A stretch of 64,000 nucleotides of DNA from Neptuniibacter victor (GTDB lineage: Bacteria > Pseudomonadota > Gammaproteobacteria > Pseudomonadales > Balneatricaceae): NCBI GenBank assembly GCA_027943745.1, contig AP025763.1, forward strand, positions 3,224,001 through 3,288,000. The letters are read 5' to 3'. This document shows, piece after piece, positions 19,754-29,671 of this stretch. A model generated the notes under the pieces. The model had not been told where the DNA came from. It did no database searches and saw only the letters and a list, made by a program, of their open reading frames with translations. Made by a program: the position numbers and the translations under genes. Position 1 is the first letter of the stretch, and the number at the start of each line of letters is the position of its first letter.

Positions 19754-21334
19754 TTATTCCCACTCAATCGTTGCTGGCGGCTTAGAACTTACATCATAAG
19801 TCACACGAGAAACCTTAGGAATCTCATTAATGATTCGACTAGACACGGTCTCAAGCAGTTCATAAGGCAAATGCGCCCAACGAGCAGTCATAAAATCTAT
19901 CGTCTCAACAGCACGTATAGCAATAACATATTCATAACGGCGACCATCACCAACAACACCTACAGATTTTACTGGCAAAAACACAGCAAAAGCCTGGCTT
20001 GTCTTATGATACCAATCAGCCTTATGAAGCTCTTCGATAAAGATAGCATCCGCTTCACGCAGAATATCTGCATACTCTTTCTTCACTTCCCCAAGAATAC
20101 GCACGCCCAAACCTGGCCCAGGGAATGGATGACGGTAAACCATATCATATGGCAACCCAAGCTCTAGACCTAGCTTACGCACTTCATCCTTGAACAGCTC
20201 ACGCAGCGGTTCAACAAGATCAAACTGCATATCTTCAGGTAAACCACCCACATTATGATGGGACTTGATGACATGCGCTTTGCCAGTTTTAGCTGCTGCT
20301 GACTCAATAACATCAGGATAGATAGTACCCTGCGCTAAAAAGTTAACATCCTGCAGTTTAGTCGCTTCATCATCAAATACTTCAATAAAAGTATTACCGA
20401 TGATCTTACGCTTTTTCTCAGGATCATTTTCACCAAGAAGCCGACTAAGAAACATCTCTTCAGCATCGGCACGGATAACTCGGACACCCATATTCTTAGC
20501 GAACATGTCCATCACTTGATCGCCTTCCTGCTTACGCAGCAACCCGTTATCAACAAAGACACATGTCAACTGATCACCGATCGCTTTATGCAATAGCGCT
20601 GCAACAACAGATGAATCTACACCGCCAGACAAACCCAACAGTACCTTTTGATCACCCACTTGAGCACGTACTTTCTCAATCTGATCTGCAATGATATTTG
20701 CAGAATTCCATAGCGCCTCTGTTCCACAGATATCAACCACAAAACGCTCAAGGATACGACCGCCTTGCTTAGTATGTGTAACCTCTGGGTGGAACTGAAC
20801 ACCATAGAAGTTTTTCTGCGGATGACACATAGCGGCAACAGGTGCAGATTCAGTTGATGCAATAACAGAGAAACCATCAGGAAGCCCGGTAACTTTATCA
20901 CCGTGACTCATCCAAACATCTAGCAATAATGAACCATTATTAGCCAAATGATCTTCTATGCCTTCCAGCAAGCGACTAGGACTATCTTCCAGACGCACCT
21001 GCGCATAACCAAACTCACGCTTATCTGATGTAGATACCTCACCCCCAAGCTGCTCTGCCATGGTCTGCATGCCATAACAGATACCAAGAACAGGAACATC
21101 CAGATCAAAAACCACCCCAGGAGCACGAGGAGAATCGCCTTCTGTCACAGACTCTGGACCGCCCGCAAGAATCACACCTTTCGGCGCAAACTCCCGGATC
21201 TCTTCCTCAGTCATATCCCAAGCGCGAATTTCACAGTAAACGCCGATTTCACGAACACGTCGTGCAATCAACTGCGTGTACTGAGAGCCAAAATCTAGAA
21301 TCAGAATTCGTTGAGCATGAATATCTTTGGTCAT
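19754..21334 (-). CDS. guaA: GMP synthase (glutamine-hydrolysing)
   Basis: Converts XMP to GMP with glutamine and ATP. The 526 residues comprise a class I glutamine amidotransferase domain (about 1-200; nucleophile Cys86 in VLGICYGMQ, and VQFHPEV), an N-type ATP pyrophosphatase domain with the PP-loop [10 protein letters not shown] near residue 233, and the C-terminal dimerisation domain ending in PPATIEWE. It follows guaB with a 95-nt gap that holds a strong terminator, so guaA may depend on read-through or its own promoter. Confidence 0.98.
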   Translation of the reverse strand: MTKDIHAQRILILDFGSQYTQLIARRVREIGVYCEIRAWDMTEEEIREFAPKGVILAGGPESVTEGDSPRAPGVVFDLDVPVLGICYGMQTMAEQLGGEVSTSDKREFGYAQVRLEDSPSRLLEGIEDHLANNGSLLLDVWMSHGDKVTGLPDGFSVIASTESAPVAAMCHPQKNFYGVQFHPEVTHTKQGGRILERFVVDICGTEALWNSANIIADQIEKVRAQVGDQKVLLGLSGGVDSSVVAALLHKAIGDQLTCVFVDNGLLRKQEGDQVMDMFAKNMGVRVIRADAEEMFLSRLLGENDPEKKRKIIGNTFIEVFDDEATKLQDVNFLAQGTIYPDVIESAAAKTGKAHVIKSHHNVGGLPEDMQFDLVEPLRELFKDEVRKLGLELGLPYDMVYRHPFPGPGLGVRILGEVKKEYADILREADAIFIEELHKADWYHKTSQAFAVFLPVKSVGVVGDGRRYEYVIAIRAVETIDFMTARWAHLPYELLETVSSRIINEIPKVSRVTYDVSSKPPATIEWE

Positions 21335-21374
21335 AACGTTTTATCTCTATGCTTTACAGAGTTAATGTTTCTGC

Positions 21375-21416
21375 AAAAAAAAAATGGGGTGGTAACTAGG
21401 AACCACCCCATTTTTT
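21375..21416 (-). terminator. Strong intrinsic terminator between guaB and guaA
   Basis: A perfect 15-bp stem (21379-21393 with 21402-21416) with a TGGGGTGGT core and an 8-nt loop is followed on the minus strand by ten T. It lies 14 nt after guaB. Confidence 0.92.
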
Positions 21417-21429
21417 AGAGTTTATAAAA

Positions 21430-22899
21430 TTAGCTTACACGATAGTTTGGAGCTTCTTTCGTAATGCTCACATCGTGCACATGGCTTTCATTCATACCGG
21501 CATTAGTAATACGAACAAACTGCGGTACTGTACGCATAGTCGTGATATCAGCGCTACCAGTATAACCCATAGATGCACGCAAACCGCCAACCAGTTGATG
21601 AACAACGCCACCCATAGGTCCTTTGCAAGGCACTCGACCTTCAATACCTTCTGGCACTAATTTCTCAACACCTTTTGAGGCATCCTGAAAATAGCGATCG
21701 GAAGAGCCCGTAGACTGTCCCATTGCCCCAAGAGATCCCATGCCTCTATACGATTTAAATGCACGGCCTTGGAATAACTCGACTTCGCCAGGCGCTTCAT
21801 CAGTACCTGCAAGCATTGAACCCACCATAATGGCAGAAGCACCTGCAACAACCGCTTTCGCTAAATCACCAGAGAAACGCACACCGCCATCAGCTACAAC
21901 CGGAACACCACGTTCAGCCATCGCTGCAGCAACGTTCGCAACCGCACTGATCTGAGGAACACCTACACCCGCTACAATTCGCGTTGTGCAAATAGAACCT
22001 GGGCCGATACCAACCTTCACACCATCAGCACCCGCATCCGCTAGTGCAATAGCCGCTTCAGCTGTCGCGATGTTGCCACCAATAACCTGAACTTGAGGGA
22101 ACGTTTTCTTAACCCAAGCCACTCGATCAATAACACCTTTAGAGTGACCATGAGCAGTATCAACGATAATGACATCAACACCTGCTGCAACCAGAGCAGT
22201 AACACGATCTGGCGTTTCAGGACCTGTACCTACTGCGGCACCTACGATCAAACGACCTTTTGCATCTTTTGCAGCATTCGGGTGAGATTGAGCCTTATTC
22301 ATGTCTTTTACAGTCATCATTCCACGAAGCGTGAAAGCGCTATCTACAACAAGAATTTTCTCAATACGATGTTTACGCAGTAAGTTTCTAACTTCATCAG
22401 GATCAGCACCCTCTTCAACCGTTACTAAACGATCTTTAGGTGTCATGATTGAAGCAACCGACGCATCCAATTTTAATTCAAAACGGAAATCACGATCAGT
22501 AACGATACCCACTAGATCGCCGTCATCAACAACGGGAAAACCTGAAAAGCCTACTGATTCAGACAGCTGGCGCAATTCACCAACAGTCATATCAGAACGG
22601 CAAGTGACAGGATCACTCACTACGCCCGCTTCATATTTTTTAACACGCAGCACTTCTGCAGCCTGTTGCTCAATCGTCAGGTTCTTATGGATAATACCAA
22701 TACCACCTTCTTGCGCCATTGCGATAGCTAGACCAGATTCAGTCACTGTATCCATAGCAGCAGAAACCAAAGGAATGTTAAGTACAATTTCCTTTGTTAA
22801 ACGCGTTTTCAAAGAAACGTCTTTCGGTAGTACTTCAGAGTACCCTGGAACAAGCAACACATCGTCAAAAGTGAGTGCTTCCTCAGCAATTCGCAACAT
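21430..22899 (-). CDS. guaB: Inosine-5'-monophosphate dehydrogenase
   Basis: NAD-dependent oxidation of IMP to XMP, the rate-limiting step to guanine nucleotides. The 489 residues form a TIM barrel interrupted by a two-CBS (Bateman) module at about 95-205. The catalytic loop [11 protein letters not shown] places the nucleophile at Cys304, and the mobile flap reads [11 protein letters not shown] clear sigma-70 promoter lies upstream, and the gene is divergent from xseA, as in many gammaproteobacteria. Confidence 0.98.
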   Translation of the reverse strand: MLRIAEEALTFDDVLLVPGYSEVLPKDVSLKTRLTKEIVLNIPLVSAAMDTVTESGLAIAMAQEGGIGIIHKNLTIEQQAAEVLRVKKYEAGVVSDPVTCRSDMTVGELRQLSESVGFSGFPVVDDGDLVGIVTDRDFRFELKLDASVASIMTPKDRLVTVEEGADPDEVRNLLRKHRIEKILVVDSAFTLRGMMTVKDMNKAQSHPNAAKDAKGRLIVGAAVGTGPETPDRVTALVAAGVDVIIVDTAHGHSKGVIDRVAWVKKTFPQVQVIGGNIATAEAAIALADAGADGVKVGIGPGSICTTRIVAGVGVPQISAVANVAAAMAERGVPVVADGGVRFSGDLAKAVVAGASAIMVGSMLAGTDEAPGEVELFQGRAFKSYRGMGSLGAMGQSTGSSDRYFQDASKGVEKLVPEGIEGRVPCKGPMGGVVHQLVGGLRASMGYTGSADITTMRTVPQFVRITNAGMNESHVHDVSITKEAPNYRVS

Positions 22900-22938
22900 T
22901 ATTTGCCAGCCTGTGTAGTAAATAAATTTAAACGCGAA

Positions 22939-22967
22939 ATTATACAGAAATTAGCCTTTTGTCTCAA
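22939..22967 (-). promoter_or_regulatory. Sigma-70 promoter of guaB
   Basis: On the minus strand TTGAGA (22962-22967), a 17-nt spacer and a perfect TATAAT (22939-22944) lie about 40 nt upstream of the guaB start. It is one of the best promoter matches in the window. Confidence 0.8.
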
Positions 22968-23125
22968 TCGAAAACTTCTCTTTTCATTGTTTAGAAAAGC
23001 CCAACAGAACAAATATAAGCCGAATATAATTATTTTTATCAATAAGCCCTAAAAACTACCCTGAAATGGTGACAAAAACCGCAATCACAGCTGCCAGAAC
23101 AAACAACTTCGTTTACTATTGGTGC

Positions 23126-24481
23126 ATGTTTAATGACAAAAACCATTCCAATGTACGTGGCACTCACGCCATCAGCGTTTCGGAACTCAACCGCCAAGCA
23201 CGCACTCTGCTTGAACGCTCCTTCCTTACTATTCAAGTTGAAGGCGAAATCTCTAATTTTGTAAAGCCCAGCTCGGGGCATTGGTACTTCACCCTCAAAG
23301 ACAACAAAGCCCAAGTACGTTGCGCGATGTTCAAAAATCGCACTCAATTTATCCCGCCTCCCCAACAAGGCGACAAAGTCATTGTTAGAGCTAAAGTTAG
23401 CCTGTACGAAGGCCGCGGTGATTATCAGCTGATCTGCGAGTCGATGGAATCAAGTGGCAATGGTTCGCTTCAAATAGCTTTCGACGAATTAAAAGCAAAG
23501 CTAAAAAACGAAGGTTTATTCGAACCCCAGCACAAAAAAACGCTGCCTGCCCACCCATCTCATATCGGCATAATAACGTCAGCTACAGGTGCAGCGGTAC
23601 ACGACATCCTTACCGTGTTAAAACGGCGCTTCCCCGGTTTACCTGTCACTATTTACCCTACCGCTGTGCAAGGCGATGAAGCGCCAGCTCAAATATGCAA
23701 AGCCATTTTACTAGCTGAAATTCATAACGCATGCGATGTCATCATTCTCGGCCGCGGTGGCGGCTCACTAGAAGATCTATGGGCATTTAATACCGAACCG
23801 GTTGCAAGAGCAGTATTCGATTGCGACATCCCTATCGTGAGTGCCGTTGGTCATGAAGTAGACATCGTTATTAGCGACTTTGTCGCTGATACTCGTGCGC
23901 CGACCCCTTCTGCAGCAGCAGAAATGCTGAGCCCTGATCAGCAGCAATTTATTTCAAAGTTATCCCTATTAAAGCAGCGCTTAGTACGCCAATTTCAACA
24001 CAGCATTACGTCATCTAAACAAAACGTCTATTATCTAAACGCCAGGCTCAAACACCCAGATCAACAGCTCAAAGAACAATCTCAGCGCTTAGATCATCTT
24101 GAATTACGCTTTAAAAGCGCAATCCTCTCCCAGATTGAATCTAGAAAAAACAGACTGCAGCATTCGGGTCACAGGCTTACCGCCCAATCCCCACAGCAAT
24201 CGTTAGTACGTAAAAGAGAATTTATTGAATCGCTCAAGCTTCGATTGATACAAATCAGCCGCAGCCAACTACAACAACAAAATTTAAAGTTGAGTGCTTT
24301 AGCTGCTCAGCTCAATACCGTTAGCCCACTCGCAACACTGGAGAGGGGCTATGCCATCGCCAAAGATGACCAAAACACGATAATACTTGATGCATCAACA
24401 CAAAAACCGGGCAATCTAATCGAAACCCAATTACACAAAGGACGACTACGGTGCCGCGTAGACGAAGTGATAACGGAATGA
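23126..24481 (+). CDS. xseA: Exodeoxyribonuclease VII large subunit
   Basis: Catalytic subunit of the single-strand-specific nuclease XseAB. I prefer the ATG at 23126 (451 residues, E. coli 456) over an upstream in-frame GTG at 23066, which would add 20 residues before the conserved N-terminus. An OB-fold DNA-binding domain (AISVSELNRQ, VEGEISNF, SSGHWYFTLKD) comes first. The catalytic domain follows with GRGGGSLEDLWAFN, SAVGHEVD and DTRAPTPSAAAE, and then long coiled-coil helices rich in Gln and Leu. Its stop overlaps the start of the peptidase gene in ATGA. xseB is not in this window. Confidence 0.96.
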   Translation: MFNDKNHSNVRGTHAISVSELNRQARTLLERSFLTIQVEGEISNFVKPSSGHWYFTLKDNKAQVRCAMFKNRTQFIPPPQQGDKVIVRAKVSLYEGRGDYQLICESMESSGNGSLQIAFDELKAKLKNEGLFEPQHKKTLPAHPSHIGIITSATGAAVHDILTVLKRRFPGLPVTIYPTAVQGDEAPAQICKAILLAEIHNACDVIILGRGGGSLEDLWAFNTEPVARAVFDCDIPIVSAVGHEVDIVISDFVADTRAPTPSAAAEMLSPDQQQFISKLSLLKQRLVRQFQHSITSSKQNVYYLNARLKHPDQQLKEQSQRLDHLELRFKSAILSQIESRKNRLQHSGHRLTAQSPQQSLVRKREFIESLKLRLIQISRSQLQQQNLKLSALAAQLNTVSPLATLERGYAIAKDDQNTIILDASTQKPGNLIETQLHKGRLRCRVDEVITE

Positions 24482-25317
24482 AGATAAAACATTTAGTCGT
24501 AATATTAAGCTTTTTACTTGCTAGCACTTTTACCTACGCACAGCCCTTACCCAAGGAAAGCCGCGTACCCGGTGGAATCGCCATTATTCCTTTAACAGGC
24601 CTTAATAGCTCAATAGCTCCCTCTACATGGTATAAAGGCAACCGAGTCATGGTTATCCCCAGTAAAGGGACTCAGTACAGTGACAAAAGCAGATGGATAG
24701 CAATCGCAGGCATCCCGCTCAGCGCCAAAGCTGACAAGAAACAACACCTTAAAGCAGATACCACATCATTTTATTTTGACGTAAAGGATAAAGCTTACAA
24801 AGCACAATACCTAACCATCAAAAACAAACGCCACGTTGAACCCGATCCTGAAGATATAAAACGCTGGCGAACAGAAAAAGCTAAAATGCTGGCTGCTTAT
24901 AAGAGCTGGAGCACCCCACCCCAACCTACCGTTCAATTTTCATTACCAGCAAAAGGCCCCTATAGCAGCCCCTTTGGCCTAAAACGTTTTTTCAACAAAC
25001 AGCCTAGAAACCCGCATAGTGGACTAGACATTGCTGCACCACAGGGAGCCCCAATAACAGCCCCAGCGACAGGTATAGTCGTTGACACTGGCGACTATTT
25101 TTTCAATGGCAACACAGTCATTGTTGACCATGGTTTCGGCCTTACTACGATGTACTGCCATATGAGCAAAATCGATGTCAAAATTGGTGACCGCGTTAAT
25201 ACTGGCGATCGATTAGGTGCCATTGGCAAAACAGGTCGAGTCACAGGCCCACACCTTCATTGGAGCGTAAGCTTGAATAATACTAGGGTCGACCCCATAT
25301 TATTTTTGAATCAATAA
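24478..25317 (+). CDS. Secreted M23/LytM-family peptidase
   Basis: A 279-residue envelope protein translated from the ATG at 24478, which overlaps the xseA stop (ATGA). A signal peptide (hydrophobic VVILSFLLAST, cleavage near TYA-QP) precedes an N-terminal domain of about 120 residues and a C-terminal M23 zinc domain. The domain shows HSGLD (His180, Asp184) and a later HLHW, so all zinc ligands and the catalytic histidine are present and it should be an active peptidoglycan endopeptidase. It ends before its own terminator. Confidence 0.93.
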   Translation: MKIKHLVVILSFLLASTFTYAQPLPKESRVPGGIAIIPLTGLNSSIAPSTWYKGNRVMVIPSKGTQYSDKSRWIAIAGIPLSAKADKKQHLKADTTSFYFDVKDKAYKAQYLTIKNKRHVEPDPEDIKRWRTEKAKMLAAYKSWSTPPQPTVQFSLPAKGPYSSPFGLKRFFNKQPRNPHSGLDIAAPQGAPITAPATGIVVDTGDYFFNGNTVIVDHGFGLTTMYCHMSKIDVKIGDRVNTGDRLGAIGKTGRVTGPHLHWSVSLNNTRVDPILFLNQ

Positions 25318-25327
25318 TTTCTTAGGG

Positions 25328-25351
25328 CGAGCCTAGCAGGCTCGTTTTTTT
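25328..25351 (+). terminator. Intrinsic terminator of xseA-M23 peptidase
   Basis: CGAGCCT, a 3-nt loop and AGGCTCG are followed by seven T, 11 nt after the peptidase stop and 24 nt before the FKBP start, so the FKBP gene needs its own promoter or read-through. Confidence 0.9.
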
Positions 25352-25374
25352 ATGACACAGTAGGACTCTAATTC

Positions 25375-26001
25375 ATGTCTGACGTACAACTAGAAACACT
25401 AGAACAAAAAGCAAGTTACGGTATCGGTCGCCAGATGGGTGATCAGCTAGCACAACAGCCATTTGACGGCATGGACCTTAATGCAATCTCTGCAGGTATT
25501 GCCGATGCATTCAACGGCGAAGGTCTTCGTGTAGAAGTAAACGAAATCCAAGAAGCTTTTAACGTTCTGAATGAACGCATGCGTGCCCAGCAAGAAGAAG
25601 AAGCGAAAAAAGCTTCTGCGGTAGGCGAAGCATTCTTAGCAGACAACGCAAAACGTGACGGCGTTACCGTTTTAGAATCTGGCTTACAGTACGAAGTAAT
25701 TGAAGCAGGCGAAGAAGGCAGCGAGAAACCAACGCGTGAATCTAAAGTTCGTACGCATTACCACGGCACATTTATCGATGGTAAAGTATTCGACAGCTCT
25801 TACGATCGCGGACAACCCGCTGAATTCCCTGTAGGCGGTGTTATTGCGGGCTGGACTGAAGCACTTCAACTAATGAACAAAGGCGCTAAGTGGAAACTAT
25901 ACATCCCTTACAACTTAGCATACGGCGAGCAGGGATCTCCTGGCGGCATTCCTCCTTATTCAGCATTAGTATTTGATGTAGAACTGTTAGAAATTCTTTA
26001 A
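25375..26001 (+). CDS. fklB: FKBP-type peptidyl-prolyl cis-trans isomerase (FKBP22/FklB type)
   Basis: Cytoplasmic prolyl isomerase and folding helper. The 208 residues have the FklB layout: an N-terminal helical dimerisation domain (about 1-95, starting ETLEQKASYGIGRQMGDQL) and a C-terminal FKBP domain (about 105-208). The FKBP domain has VRTHYHGTFIDGKVFDSSYD, the PAEFPVGGVIAGW active-site stretch, YIPYNLAYGE and FDVELLEIL. There is no signal peptide. The start has AGGACT upstream. Confidence 0.94.
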   Translation: MSDVQLETLEQKASYGIGRQMGDQLAQQPFDGMDLNAISAGIADAFNGEGLRVEVNEIQEAFNVLNERMRAQQEEEAKKASAVGEAFLADNAKRDGVTVLESGLQYEVIEAGEEGSEKPTRESKVRTHYHGTFIDGKVFDSSYDRGQPAEFPVGGVIAGWTEALQLMNKGAKWKLYIPYNLAYGEQGSPGGIPPYSALVFDVELLEIL

Positions 26002-26060
26002 TTTCCGACACGGGTAGCTCATTGAGCTACCCTTCTATCGACAATTAGGCATATCCAACA

Positions 26061-26825
26061 ATGCACCTGAACTACCAAATCCACGGCGAAGGCCAACCAC
26101 TGATCATCCTTCACGGCCTTTTTGGCACACTGGAGAACTGGGGCAGCCAAATCAAAGCGCTCGCCAAACATTTTCAGGTTATCGCAGTAGACTTACGCAA
26201 CCACGGACGTTCAGAACACTCTAAAGAGATGAATTATCAGCTAATGGCCGCTGACATTCATCAACTAATACAAGATTTAGGCATCGCCAAAGCCCATATA
26301 CTAGGCCATTCAATGGGCGGCAAAGCAGCGATGCAACTGGCATTAAACAATCCCAGCATCATCGACAAGCTTATCATTGTTGATATCGCACCCGTTACTT
26401 ATAGCGCCCATCATGAAGCAGTATTTAAAGGACTTCATGCCGTAGATTTAGTCTCACTCAAATCCAGAAGCGATGCAGACAAGCAGCTCTCTCAGTTCAT
26501 ACCGGAGCCTGGCGTTCGCGCATTCCTCTTAAAAAACCTTTACCGCACCGAAGAAAAAACATTCGCTTGGCGAATGAATCTAGAAACGCTTTATTCAAAA
26601 TACACCGACATTAGCGCCGCACCCCATGGTACGCCGTACCAATCGACAACACTGTTTATCAAAGGCGGCAATTCAAACTATATGATTCCTGAATATAGAG
26701 ATGCAGTCATAGCGCTATTCCCAAACGCCAAATACACCATTATTAAAGATGCAGGGCATTGGCCACATGCGGAAAAGCCAGAAGCATTTTGCAAAGTAGT
26801 GCTAAATCATTTACTAAACGAATAG
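26061..26825 (+). CDS. Alpha/beta hydrolase, YbfF-type esterase
   Basis: A 254-residue alpha/beta hydrolase with the oxyanion segment LHGLFGTLENW (18-28), the nucleophile elbow GHSMGGK (Ser84) and the catalytic His in DAGHWPH (about 233). It closely resembles E. coli YbfF, an esterase that hydrolyses acyl-CoA-type and palmitoyl esters in vitro. It is monocistronic here. It should not be confused with BioH at 29668-30438, whose elbow is GWSMGG. The natural substrate is not evident. Confidence 0.9.
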   Translation: MHLNYQIHGEGQPLIILHGLFGTLENWGSQIKALAKHFQVIAVDLRNHGRSEHSKEMNYQLMAADIHQLIQDLGIAKAHILGHSMGGKAAMQLALNNPSIIDKLIIVDIAPVTYSAHHEAVFKGLHAVDLVSLKSRSDADKQLSQFIPEPGVRAFLLKNLYRTEEKTFAWRMNLETLYSKYTDISAAPHGTPYQSTTLFIKGGNSNYMIPEYRDAVIALFPNAKYTIIKDAGHWPHAEKPEAFCKVVLNHLLNE

Positions 26826-26853
26826 AAGCTTACACACAGAGCCAAAAAGGACT

Positions 26854-27768
26854 TTAGGCCTGTCGATCTAGAAGTGACCCTTCAGGAAAGAGTTTTTGGA
26901 AAACACCAGCATCGACTAACTTTTTGTTAATTTCAGCGAGCTGTTTATTTATCTCATTCAGGCGGTTATTAAAATCATTTAACGCCTCAGCCGCCCCCTC
27001 AGAACGCGCTGCTTTTTCATCCCTTAATTCTTGTAACCGCTCGCCTGCGGTAGGTTTATCTTCAGACTCATCTTCAACTTTCTCATCCGAATTCTCGCGC
27101 TCAGCCGCACTCACCTCTTCTTCCTGCTGGAGCATTTCAGCACGCGCTTCTACCGCCATAGCACGAGCATCAGCGGCGGCAGCCCTATCTGCAGAGGAAG
27201 GCTCAGCAACACTTAGCGCTGCACGTTGAATAATCTCTGCTTTCTCTAATGTAGCCTGCGGATCATTAGGTATAGGTGAAGTATCTATCTTCACCTCACC
27301 AGAAACAGCATACATTCTGCCATCTGGTCCTCGCTCATATGTATAGCTAGGCGCAGATGCATACTGCCCGCCAATCGAAGCATGAGTTTGTTCGTGGGCG
27401 CGAACCTCTCGATCCCTCTCGGCTAATTCGCGACTAATTTCCTGCTCCTGCTTTACTACCTCTTCTTCATTGGATGCATTAACAGAAGCTTTAGCTAAGG
27501 CTGGATTTGTGGATTCGAGACCAACTAACTCGCCATCTTCAGTTTCTAAACGACTACTCGCCACCCCAAACTGGCGCGATAAAGCAGCCGCTTCAGAAGA
27601 GAGCGTCACTCGATCACGATTAACTAAAGCACTACTAGATTGCAGCTCTTGCTGAGAAGTAGGATTTGCAACAGACGAGAGCACCTTTTGAGCTTCTTGA
27701 GAACGAAGCTCAGGGGATGCAGGCTTGGAATTTAAGGCCTGAGAGTTATTAGAGCTGACGATTTGCAT
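26854..27768 (-). CDS. SprA-related putative metalloprotease
   Basis: A 304-residue protein without a signal peptide. The centre holds an HExxH zinc motif, RAHEQTHASIGG (His125, Glu126, His129), followed by a YERGPDGRMYAVSGEV segment and a block rich in Ala and Asp. These are marks of the SprA-related family, proteins of unknown function often annotated as putative metalloproteases. The N-terminal third is Ser/Gln-rich and probably disordered. The C-terminus is a long charged coiled coil (AALNDFNNRLNEINKQLAE). A strong GGAGG lies before the start. The preceding gene is an 83-residue unknown; they may form one transcript. Activity is inferred from the motif only. Confidence 0.8.
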   Translation of the reverse strand: MQIVSSNNSQALNSKPASPELRSQEAQKVLSSVANPTSQQELQSSSALVNRDRVTLSSEAAALSRQFGVASSRLETEDGELVGLESTNPALAKASVNASNEEEVVKQEQEISRELAERDREVRAHEQTHASIGGQYASAPSYTYERGPDGRMYAVSGEVKIDTSPIPNDPQATLEKAEIIQRAALSVAEPSSADRAAAADARAMAVEARAEMLQQEEEVSAAERENSDEKVEDESEDKPTAGERLQELRDEKAARSEGAAEALNDFNNRLNEINKQLAEINKKLVDAGVFQKLFPEGSLLDRQA

Positions 27769-27848
27769 TAACAGCCCTCCTCTCCTTTATTAATATCTAA
27801 AACTACACACACTTTATTTTCATTTCTGATTCTTTCCATGAATCACGC

Positions 27849-28100
27849 TTAAACACGGATATTTATAATAGACCCCGGCTGGCCTAACTCTTCAACTTGT
27901 CCGACCACTTTGGTCGCCGCAGCCTCTACATCTTTTCCAGCGGCCGATTCGACAACGCTTTCATTTTGAAGGCGACCCGTCGCTTGTTCGACATCTTCAG
28001 GTTTACCTGAACCAGTCACATCACTTGCCGCTCTAGGCGCATTATCTAAACCACGGTTGATACCGATAAAACCTGATTGCAACGCATTTGTAACATTCAT
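27849..28100 (-). CDS. Small conserved-type protein of unknown function
   Basis: An 83-residue reading frame with a good ribosome binding site (GAGGTATC) and neighbour-like codon use, so I judge it real. The N-terminus ALQSGFIGINRGLDNAPRAA resembles the first helix of flagellar rod and hook proteins, though no other flagellar gene is near and the resemblance may be chance. The rest is Glu/Ala/Val-rich and ends GSIINIRV. It lies between bioD and the SprA-related gene on the same strand. I do not recognise the family. Confidence 0.6.
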   Translation of the reverse strand: MNVTNALQSGFIGINRGLDNAPRAASDVTGSGKPEDVEQATGRLQNESVVESAAGKDVEAAATKVVGQVEELGQPGSIINIRV

Positions 28101-28186
28101 GCTGATACCTCATTTTTTTCAGATACAGCTATCGCAACCATAATTATAGATCATACCGAGGAAATGTTCATTTTTTAACCATATTT

Positions 28187-28873
28187 TTAATCTAGCAATG
28201 AATCTATATCAATAAACGAGGCAACATTTTCCGGCGATGGGTCATCCAAAAACGGGATTGTAGCGATCAAAGGCGCTCGTAACATCGAGGCAATAGTCGC
28301 TACATTTTGCTCAAAACATTCCATATCTGAATCAACTGAGTTTGCTATCCAACCAGCCAAGCGCAAGCCATCTCTAGCGATACTTTCCGCGGTCAAAAGT
28401 GCATGATTGATACAACCCAACTTAACACCCACGACCAGAATAACCGGTATATTAAGCTGCTTAGGGATATGCGCCATTGTCTCCCGATGACTAAGCGGCA
28501 CTCGCCAACCACCAGCCCCTTCAATAATTGCAAAATCAACGGGCTTCATCAAAGTGCCACGACACATAGCAGAGATTCGATCCGCATTCAGCATCCGCTG
28601 CTCCTGCTGCGCGGCGATATGTGGCGCTATTGCCGGCTCAAAAGCGATAGGGTTCACTTGCTCATAAGGAAGCTCAATGGATGCTGCTTTTTGTAGCATA
28701 AGAGCATCGGAGTTTCTCAACCCATCTTCTGTACGCTCACATCCTGCAGCAATAGGCTTTAAACCCATGGAAGAAAGCCCTTTACTGTTCGCTGCGGCCA
28801 ACAACCCAGCCGCAGCAATTGTTTTACCTGCATCTGTATCAGTACCCGCGACAAAGAAACTTCGCTTAGCCAT
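28187..28873 (-). CDS. bioD: ATP-dependent dethiobiotin synthetase
   Basis: Closes the ureido ring of 7,8-diaminopelargonate with CO2 and ATP to give dethiobiotin. The 228 residues start with the P-loop GTDTDAGKT (10-18) and include GLKPIAAG (substrate lysine) and EGAGGWRVPL. It is the last gene of the biotin run bioB-F-H-C-D, 3 nt after bioC. Confidence 0.95.
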   Translation of the reverse strand: MAKRSFFVAGTDTDAGKTIAAAGLLAAANSKGLSSMGLKPIAAGCERTEDGLRNSDALMLQKAASIELPYEQVNPIAFEPAIAPHIAAQQEQRMLNADRISAMCRGTLMKPVDFAIIEGAGGWRVPLSHRETMAHIPKQLNIPVILVVGVKLGCINHALLTAESIARDGLRLAGWIANSVDSDMECFEQNVATIASMLRAPLIATIPFLDDPSPENVASFIDIDSLLD

Positions 28874-28876
28874 TAA

Positions 28877-29671
28877 CTACTCCTCTAAGGGCTTATGCAA
28901 TACAGCATAATAAACTTGATAGGTTGCAGGGATAGCGCCATCGACTAAACGCTGCTGCTCATAAGCAGCTTTAAAGCGTTTTACTCGCTCCCGTCCTGTT
29001 AAACCGGTCTGCTGACCTGCATTCATATTATGCGCACCTAATTGCTTTAACTCATCAGTCAATTCTTTTAACTGTCTATAACGTAAAACCCGCTCCTCCT
29101 CTTGAATCTCTTCTACCACTAGAGATTCTGGCAAAGCTGATAGATGCTCCTCTAAAGATAAAAACCGATTCACATGAGTAAACGAATCCGCCTGCTGCCA
29201 AGCTTGGCGCAACTCCTTTAAGGTGTCAGGACCTAAGGTTGCAAAAACAAAGTACCCACCCGGTGATAACACTCTTTTTATTTCATTAAAAAGAACAGGT
29301 AGGTTTTCACACCACTGAATAGCTAAACTAGAAAAAATAACATCAATACTGTTATTCGCTAATGGCAATGCTTCAGCATCGCCACAAATCCAATAGGCCT
29401 GTTCAACTGAACGGTGTTCGCGAGCAAAACGCAACATCCCCAAAGCCAAATCCAGATTAACTAATGACGCGCTTGGATAGGCAGAATGAAGCTTTGGCGA
29501 AAAATAACCGGTACCACATCCTAGATCCAACACTCTCTGCGGGGCAGAGTGAGGCAGAAGATCAATTAATTTATGGCCTATATCTCTTTGCAACTCAGCT
29601 ACGCTATCGTAGGTATCTGCTGCGCGACTAAATGAATTAGCCACCTTCTGCTTATCAATCAACATTGTCAC
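28877..29671 (-). CDS. bioC: Malonyl-ACP O-methyltransferase
   Basis: Methylates the free carboxyl of malonyl-ACP with SAM, the entry step of pimelate synthesis by the fatty acid pathway; BioH later removes the methyl group. The 264 residues show the N-terminal VANSFSRAADTYDSVAELQ typical of BioC and motif I VLDLGCGTGYFS (48-59). The start is either the GTG at 29671, which overlaps the bioH stop as GTGA, or the ATG at 29665, better spaced from a GAAG sequence. Confidence 0.94.
   Translation of the reverse strand: MTMLIDKQKVANSFSRAADTYDSVAELQRDIGHKLIDLLPHSAPQRVLDLGCGTGYFSPKLHSAYPSASLVNLDLALGMLRFAREHRSVEQAYWICGDAEALPLANNSIDVIFSSLAIQWCENLPVLFNEIKRVLSPGGYFVFATLGPDTLKELRQAWQQADSFTHVNRFLSLEEHLSALPESLVVEEIQEEERVLRYRQLKELTDELKQLGAHNMNAGQQTGLTGRERVKRFKAAYEQQRLVDGAIPATYQVYYAVLHKPLEE

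Noticed and set aside
22301-22918. 205-codon plus-strand frame opposite guaB
   Set aside because: Antisense shadow covering the guaB N-terminus and promoter; Ser/Thr-rich composition without any domain.
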